A stretch of 8,501 nt of DNA, taken from positions 1-8,501 of the forward strand of contig QWQL01000138.1 in the NCBI GenBank assembly GCA_003670825.1. The letters are read 5' to 3'. Shown here piece after piece: positions 5,327 to 8,501 of the stretch (within the stretch, counting starts at the first letter, position 1; the number at the start of each line of letters is the position of its first letter). Both the position numbers and the translations under genes were made by a program. The DNA comes from Planctomycetota bacterium (GTDB lineage: Bacteria; Planctomycetota; Planctomycetia; Pirellulales; UBA1268). The notes below the pieces were generated by a model. The model did not search any database and was not told where the DNA came from. It saw only the letters and a list, made by a program, of their open reading frames with translations.

Positions 5327-7190
5327 CGTCGTTCTCCCTGCCTGCCTCGGGGCCCCGCTCATCCGCCGATTCGTCGACTTCTCCGACGAGGGCGACTGTC
5401 GATGATGGCGTGGCCGGCTTGACGTCGCGGGGCCGCGCGGGCTCGACCTTGCGAATCGCCGCATCAAACACCGTCCGGGCATGGGCGACCAGCGGATGCT
5501 CGGTGGCCTCCCGCATCAGCGCGGCATGCGATGCCGCGGCGACCGGCCGGGGCGGCTCCTCGCCGGAAGCGGGGCCGGCAGCGGAGGCCGCGGCGGCGAA
5601 GGCGACCGCATGCGATACCCGGCGGCCCGCCAGATCCTCCAGCGCCCGCGAGATCGAGGCTGCGACCTCCGGTCGCCGCAGGAAGGCCGCGGCCGTGGTG
5701 GCCTGGGCCGGCAGCAACACCTCGAGCACGTCGTCTCGCCAGGCCGCGGAGATCGCCTCAGCAGCACAGTCGCCCGCGAGCCCCTCGAGCACGCTCGACG
5801 CCGCCTGCCACATCGCCCGCGGATCGGGCGGAAGTGCGGGCAATGCCCGCGGTTGGGGAGCCGGCGCTGGCACGGAGTCCACTGTCGATGCGCTCGGCGA
5901 CGGCGGCACCATGGGCCGAGCGGCCGGCGGCTCACCCCCGAGGGCGGTCACCTCGGTCGTTTTTTTTTGAGCCGCAGTCGGCGGGGGAGCCGGCGGTCGG
6001 GGCAGGCTCGGTCGGGGCTCTGCGGCCACCGGCGACTGCGTTGGCCCCGCCGCTGCGGCGAGCCGATCGACGGCCGTGGCCAGAGCCTCGAGGTCCTCGA
6101 GCGTTGCCAGGCGGATCACGCCCATCTCGGCCAGCAGGCTTGCGTGACCGCTCGTGCGCATGCGTGACAGCGACTGATCCAGAATCTGGAGCATGGCCAG
6201 CAGCGTCGCCGTGCCGAGCTGCCGGCCGATCGCGGGGAGGTCGACGCCGAGCCCCTGCGATTGGGTCAGCAGCACTGCATCACAGCCCACGCTCGCCAGC
6301 AGGCAGTCGCGGAGACCCGCAAGGAGCTGTTCCAAAACGCCCCCGGGGTCGGCCCCACCTTGAAGCGAGGCGTCGAGCGCGGCGACCGCCCGGGCTGCGT
6401 CGCGCGAGGCGACCGCAGCGAGCAGCTCGCCGATCCGCTCCTCACGACCGGTGCCGATCAGGGCATGCACCTCGTCGATGCCGATCGCCCCCGAGGCCGA
6501 GCCGAGCAGCTGCTCCAGGAGCGACTGGCTGTCACGCATGCTGCCGGCAGCCCGCCGCGCGATCAGCGTCAGCGCCTCCGGCGAAACGTCGGCTCCCTCG
6601 GCCTCCACGATCTGTGCCAGCCGCAGCGCGATCGACGGCACGTCGACCGTGGTGAAGTCGAATCGCTGGCACCGCGAGAGGATCGTGATCGGGAGGCTCT
6701 CGGGCTCGGTCGTGCAGAGCACGAACTTCACGTGGGCAGGCGGTTCTTCCAGCGTCTTGAGCAGGGCGTTGAAGGCCTCCCGCGTGAGCATGTGCACTTC
6801 GTCGATGATGTAGATCTTGTAGCGGCCCCGCGCCGCGCGGACCGCGACGTTCTGCCGCAGCTGCCGCATCTCGTCGACGCCACGATTGCTGGCGGCGTCG
6901 ATCTCGATCACGTCGACATCTTGACCAGCCACGATCGCCCGGCAGGAATCACATTCATTGCACGGCTCGGCAGCAGGCCCCCGCTCGCACGACAGTGCCT
7001 TGGCGTAGATCCGGGCGGCGCTCGTCTTGCCGACGCCACGGGCACCGGTGAAGAGATACGCATGGCCGATCCGCCCCGACTCGATCGCCCCCGACAGGCC
7101 CCGGGCAACATGCTCCTGCCCCACGAGGTCGGCGAAGAGCTGTGGTCGGTACCGCCGCGCGACGACCTGGTATCCGGCGGAAGCGGTCAT
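5319..7190 (-). CDS. dnaX: DNA polymerase III clamp-loader subunit tau/gamma (DnaX)
   Basis: DnaX is the AAA+ motor subunit of the clamp loader that opens and loads the beta sliding clamp; the tau form also ties polymerase and helicase together. Of 623 residues: Walker A GARGVGKTS (49-57), zinc cysteines C68, C77, C80 and C83, Walker B 'IYIIDEVHML' (126-135), sensor 1 'LCTTEP' (158-163), the SRC arginine-finger motif 'SRCQRF' (172-177, R173) and sensor 2 'GSMRDSQS' (216-223). Domain III runs to about 375. A Pro/Ala-rich linker (about 380-480) and a tau-type C-terminal domain (about 480-600) follow. The linker contains an A9 run at codons 408-411, a probable site making a shorter gamma product of about 419 residues. 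I chose M at 7190 because homology ('YQVVARRYRPQLFADLVGQEHV') starts there; the open frame beyond it runs into the SRP RNA. Shine-Dalgarno support is weak (GGGA, 10 bases away). It is probably co-transcribed with the SRP RNA upstream and recR downstream. Confidence 0.97.
   Translation of the reverse strand: MTASAGYQVVARRYRPQLFADLVGQEHVARGLSGAIESGRIGHAYLFTGARGVGKTSAARIYAKALSCERGPAAEPCNECDSCRAIVAGQDVDVIEIDAASNRGVDEMRQLRQNVAVRAARGRYKIYIIDEVHMLTREAFNALLKTLEEPPAHVKFVLCTTEPESLPITILSRCQRFDFTTVDVPSIALRLAQIVEAEGADVSPEALTLIARRAAGSMRDSQSLLEQLLGSASGAIGIDEVHALIGTGREERIGELLAAVASRDAARAVAALDASLQGGADPGGVLEQLLAGLRDCLLASVGCDAVLLTQSQGLGVDLPAIGRQLGTATLLAMLQILDQSLSRMRTSGHASLLAEMGVIRLATLEDLEALATAVDRLAAAAGPTQSPVAAEPRPSLPRPPAPPPTAAQKKTTEVTALGGEPPAARPMVPPSPSASTVDSVPAPAPQPRALPALPPDPRAMWQAASSVLEGLAGDCAAEAISAAWRDDVLEVLLPAQATTAAAFLRRPEVAASISRALEDLAGRRVSHAVAFAAAASAAGPASGEEPPRPVAAASHAALMREATEHPLVAHARTVFDAAIRKVEPARPRDVKPATPSSTVALVGEVDESADERGPEAGRENDDG
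5938..5968 (-). promoter_or_regulatory. A9 slippery run plus hairpin in dnaX (recoding / transcriptional slippage site)
   Basis: On the minus strand nine consecutive A (5968-5960) read CAA AAA AAA ACG in frame (Gln-Lys-Lys-Thr, residues 408-411). Three bases later CCGAGG (5956-5951) pairs with CCTCGG (5943-5938) around a 7-base loop. In the -1 frame (or with one extra A in the mRNA) the sequence adds nine codons and stops at TGA 5934-5932, giving about 419 residues. In the +1 frame it stops at TGA 5950-5948, giving about 413. Both end just after domain III, as E. coli and Thermus gamma do. No Shine-Dalgarno-like stimulator is visible upstream, which favours polymerase slippage of the Thermus type over ribosomal frameshifting. 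Confidence 0.75.
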
Positions 7191-7227
7191 CGTTGAGCGG
7201 TCCCACGGGGCGGAGGCGAAGCCGGAA

Positions 7228-7329
7228 GCCGATGAGAGGCCCACCGCACAAAGAGACGACTGCTTATGGCTGCTGCCGTTAAGCCCTGACCAGATTCGCA
7301 GATCCCCATCGCAGGGGCCTCTCATCGGC
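7228..7329 (-). ncRNA. ffs: Bacterial signal recognition particle RNA (small 4.5S type)
   Basis: This RNA pairs with Ffh to target nascent membrane proteins to FtsY and the translocon. On the minus strand the Ffh-binding domain is clear: GGTCAGG (7291-7285), an apical hairpin GCT-TAAC-GGC (7284-7275), then AGCAGCC (7274-7268) followed by ATAAGCAG. The ends form a perfect 15-bp stem between 7329-7315 and 7242-7228, which can be lengthened by four more pairs (7331-7334 with 7226-7223) past an A-A mismatch. The roughly 102-base hairpin fits the Alu-less bacterial form. The tetraloop is UAAC rather than the common GGAA. It lies 37 bases upstream of dnaX on the same strand, the same relation as scr and dnaX in Bacillus. 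No T-run terminator follows it, so the mature RNA is probably cut from a longer SRP-dnaX transcript. The exact ends are inferred from the stem. Confidence 0.93.
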
Positions 7330-7346
7330 ATCCGCACGACCCTTGA

Positions 7347-7375
7347 TTTTTACGTCCCGCCGTCCAACTGGTCAA
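7347..7375 (-). promoter_or_regulatory. Sigma-70-type promoter of the SRP RNA-dnaX transcript
   Basis: On the minus strand TTGACC (7375-7370) and TAAAAA (7352-7347) are separated by exactly 17 bases. The -35 box differs from TTGACA at one base; the -10 box matches TATAAT at four of six. The predicted start near 7340 lies a few bases before the SRP RNA terminal stem. No second promoter is evident between the SRP RNA and dnaX. The -35 box lies only 21 bases from the mutS start codon, so the two divergent promoters must overlap. Confidence 0.7.
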
Positions 7376-7379
7376 AGGT

Positions 7380-7388
7380 TGATACATT
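7380..7388 (+). promoter_or_regulatory. Possible extended -10 promoter for leaderless mutS mRNA
   Basis: TG-A-TACATT (7380-7388) resembles an extended -10 (TGnTATAAT), with four of six matches in the hexamer. It ends 7 bases before the mutS ATG, so transcription would start at or within a base of the start codon. No Shine-Dalgarno sequence is visible in the 20 bases before ATG and no -35 box at the right distance. It lies directly beside the -35 box of the divergent SRP RNA promoter. Confidence 0.4.
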
Positions 7389-7395
7389 TCCGGCC

Positions 7396-8501
7396 ATGGC
7401 AACGACCACGTCCCCCATGATGCAGCAGTTCGAGGCGGCGAAGGCCCGCTGCCCGGGGGCACTGGTGCTCTTCCGGATGGGCGACTTCTACGAGCTCTTT
7501 GGCGACGACGCCCGCACGGCCGCCGACCTGCTCGACCTCACACTCACCAGCCGCGACAAGGGCCCCGATGCCCTGCCGATGGCCGGCTTTCCGTACCACC
7601 AGCTCGATGCGCAGCTGGTGAAGCTCGTGGCTGCCGGGCGTCATGTCGCGATCTGCGAACAGATCGACGGGCCGGCCTCGACCGATGGCAAGCCTGCCAA
7701 GGGGCTGATGCGCCGCGAGGTCACGCGGGTGGTCACGCCGGGCATCGCTGCCGACGAGATGCTCCTCGATCCGTCGCGGAGCAACTGGCTCGTTGCCATC
7801 CTGCCCCAGGGCGGCCGCGACGACACCGACGCGAAGGTGGGACTCGCCTGGATCGACGTCGCCGCCGGCCGGTTCGAGGCGGCGGTGGTTGACCGCGACG
7901 ACGTCGCCGATCACCTGCTGAGGCTCGACCCGTCGGAGTGCCTCTGCGGCGAGAAGCACCGCGGCGCGGTCGCAGACCTCGTGTTGCCCTCGGGCATGAG
8001 GCTGTTGACCACGCGTCCGGACTGGTGGTTTGAAGCCGCGTCAGCTGAGGCGGCCGTGGGGCGGGCGCTGGCGGGCCGTCGGCTCGAGGGGCTCGGCTTC
8101 GAGCTGCCCGCCGACGCTCCCGGCATCGCCGCCGCCGGAGGGATCGTGGCGTATTTGGAGCAGAACGAGCCGGCCGCAATCGCACGGATCGATACGCTTG
8201 CTGCCTGGCGGCCCGGTCGGCGGCTCGAGATCGACGAGGCCTCGCGGCGGAGCCTCGAACTCGTCCGCTCCCTGGCTACCGGCCGCCGTGAGGGCTCGCT
8301 GGCGGGCGTGCTCGACCGCACGCGGTCACCGATGGGGGCGCGGCTGCTCGGCGAATGGCTCTCGGCGCCGCTCGTCGACCGGGCCGCGATCGACGACCGC
8401 CTCGACGCCGTGGCAACGCTCGTTTCCGATGCCTCGCTCGCCAGCCGGCTCGCCGAGAGGCTCACCGGCATCGGCGACCTCGAGCGACTGGTGGGCCGCG
8501 T
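7396..8501 (+). CDS. mutS: DNA mismatch repair protein MutS, N-terminal part (cut by right edge)
   Basis: MutS recognises mismatches and small insertion loops and, with ATP, recruits MutL to start repair. The frame is open from the ATG at 7396 to the window end, giving 368 residues of the expected 850 or so. The mismatch-binding domain I shows 'PMMQQFEAAKARCPGALVLF' (7-26) and 'RMGDFYELFGDDA' (27-39) with the Phe-x-Glu mismatch motif at F31 and E33. Then come 'LTSRDKGPDALPMAGFPYH' (50-68), 'VAICEQID' (84-91) and 'RREVTRVVTPG' (106-116), which closes domain I. The connector domain and the start of the core domain follow: 'RRSLELVRSLATGRREGSLAGVLDRT', written here only as landmarks around 'GARLLGEWLSAPL' and the terminal 'GDLERLVGRV'. 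The start aligns with the common MutS start. The ATPase domain is outside the window. It is divergent from the SRP RNA-dnaX unit. Confidence 0.96.
   Translation, partial: MATTTSPMMQQFEAAKARCPGALVLFRMGDFYELFGDDARTAADLLDLTLTSRDKGPDALPMAGFPYHQLDAQLVKLVAAGRHVAICEQIDGPASTDGKPAKGLMRREVTRVVTPGIAADEMLLDPSRSNWLVAILPQGGRDDTDAKVGLAWIDVAAGRFEAAVVDRDDVADHLLRLDPSECLCGEKHRGAVADLVLPSGMRLLTTRPDWWFEAASAEAAVGRALAGRRLEGLGFELPADAPGIAAAGGIVAYLEQNEPAAIARIDTLAAWRPGRRLEIDEASRRSLELVRSLATGRREGSLAGVLDRTRSPMGARLLGEWLSAPLVDRAAIDDRLDAVATLVSDASLASRLAERLTGIGDLERLVGR

Noticed and set aside
5327..5482. N-terminal extension of recR to 5482
   Set aside because: The Arg/Ser/Pro-rich translation overlaps dnaX out of frame. The ATG at 5326 has a good ribosome binding site and matches the RecR start.
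5866..5881. TGGCACG inside dnaX as another sigma-54 site
   Set aside because: There is no GC at the -12 position, so the GG-N10-GC requirement fails, and it lies inside coding sequence.
6261..7196. 311-codon open frame on the plus strand opposite dnaX
   Set aside because: Antisense shadow of the conserved AAA+ domain with an Arg/Asp/His-rich translation and no domain.
7191..7337. N-terminal extension of dnaX to an upstream start at 7337
   Set aside because: The extra 49 codons lie on the SRP RNA gene, have no DnaX similarity, and the family N-terminus starts at M 7190.
7372..8471. Several minus-strand open frames opposite mutS
   Set aside because: The plus frame is unmistakable MutS; the minus frames are low-complexity Arg/Ser/Ala-rich shadows.

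Overview
The window is GC-rich, densely coded bacterial chromosome made almost entirely of housekeeping information-processing genes. I see no insertion sequence, phage gene, tRNA, rRNA or CRISPR array. The best guess at the source is a planctomycete (Planctomycetota, perhaps Pirellulales). This rests on the GC-rich base use and on the small helix-turn-helix/receiver protein at 1278-1850, whose type I associate with that phylum. It is recollection-based inference, not a database result.

Layout from left to right. The 3' end of an SMC chromosome-segregation ATPase gene (+, 1-824) is followed by about 450 bases without a convincing gene (825-1277), rich in small hairpins. Next come a helix-turn-helix/degenerate-receiver protein (+, 1278-1850) and moaC (molybdenum cofactor synthesis, +, 1931-2410). 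moaC converges on nrdR (ribonucleotide reductase regulator, -, 2428-2895), which lies downstream of rpoN (sigma-54, -, 2971-4590). After a 136-base gap come recR (-, 4727-5326) and dnaX (-, 5319-7190), which overlap by 8 bases. Upstream of dnaX on the same strand is the bacterial signal recognition particle RNA (-, about 7228-7329) with a good sigma-70-type promoter. mutS starts divergently at 7396 (+) and runs off the right edge.

Functionally the window combines replication and repair (dnaX, recR, mutS, smc), nucleotide-supply control (nrdR), global transcription (rpoN), cofactor synthesis (moaC) and protein targeting (SRP RNA). The SRP RNA-dnaX-recR order recalls scr-dnaX-yaaK-recR of Bacillus, but here the small YbaB/EbfC gene is absent and dnaX and recR are directly overlapped.

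The most interesting signals are regulatory. (1) dnaX contains a run of nine A residues at the junction between the clamp-loader core and the tau-specific part. A stop codon follows shortly in both alternative frames and a hairpin lies just downstream, so the gene probably makes both tau and a gamma-like short product, as in Thermus. (2) Two near-consensus sigma-54 (-24/-12) elements lie back to back in the gap upstream of rpoN itself, one over the rpoN ribosome binding site, suggesting autoregulation. (3) moaC and mutS have no usable Shine-Dalgarno sequence but share a TAnnnT box exactly 7 bases before ATG, the layout of leaderless mRNAs. (4) The SRP RNA appears to be transcribed into dnaX without a terminator.
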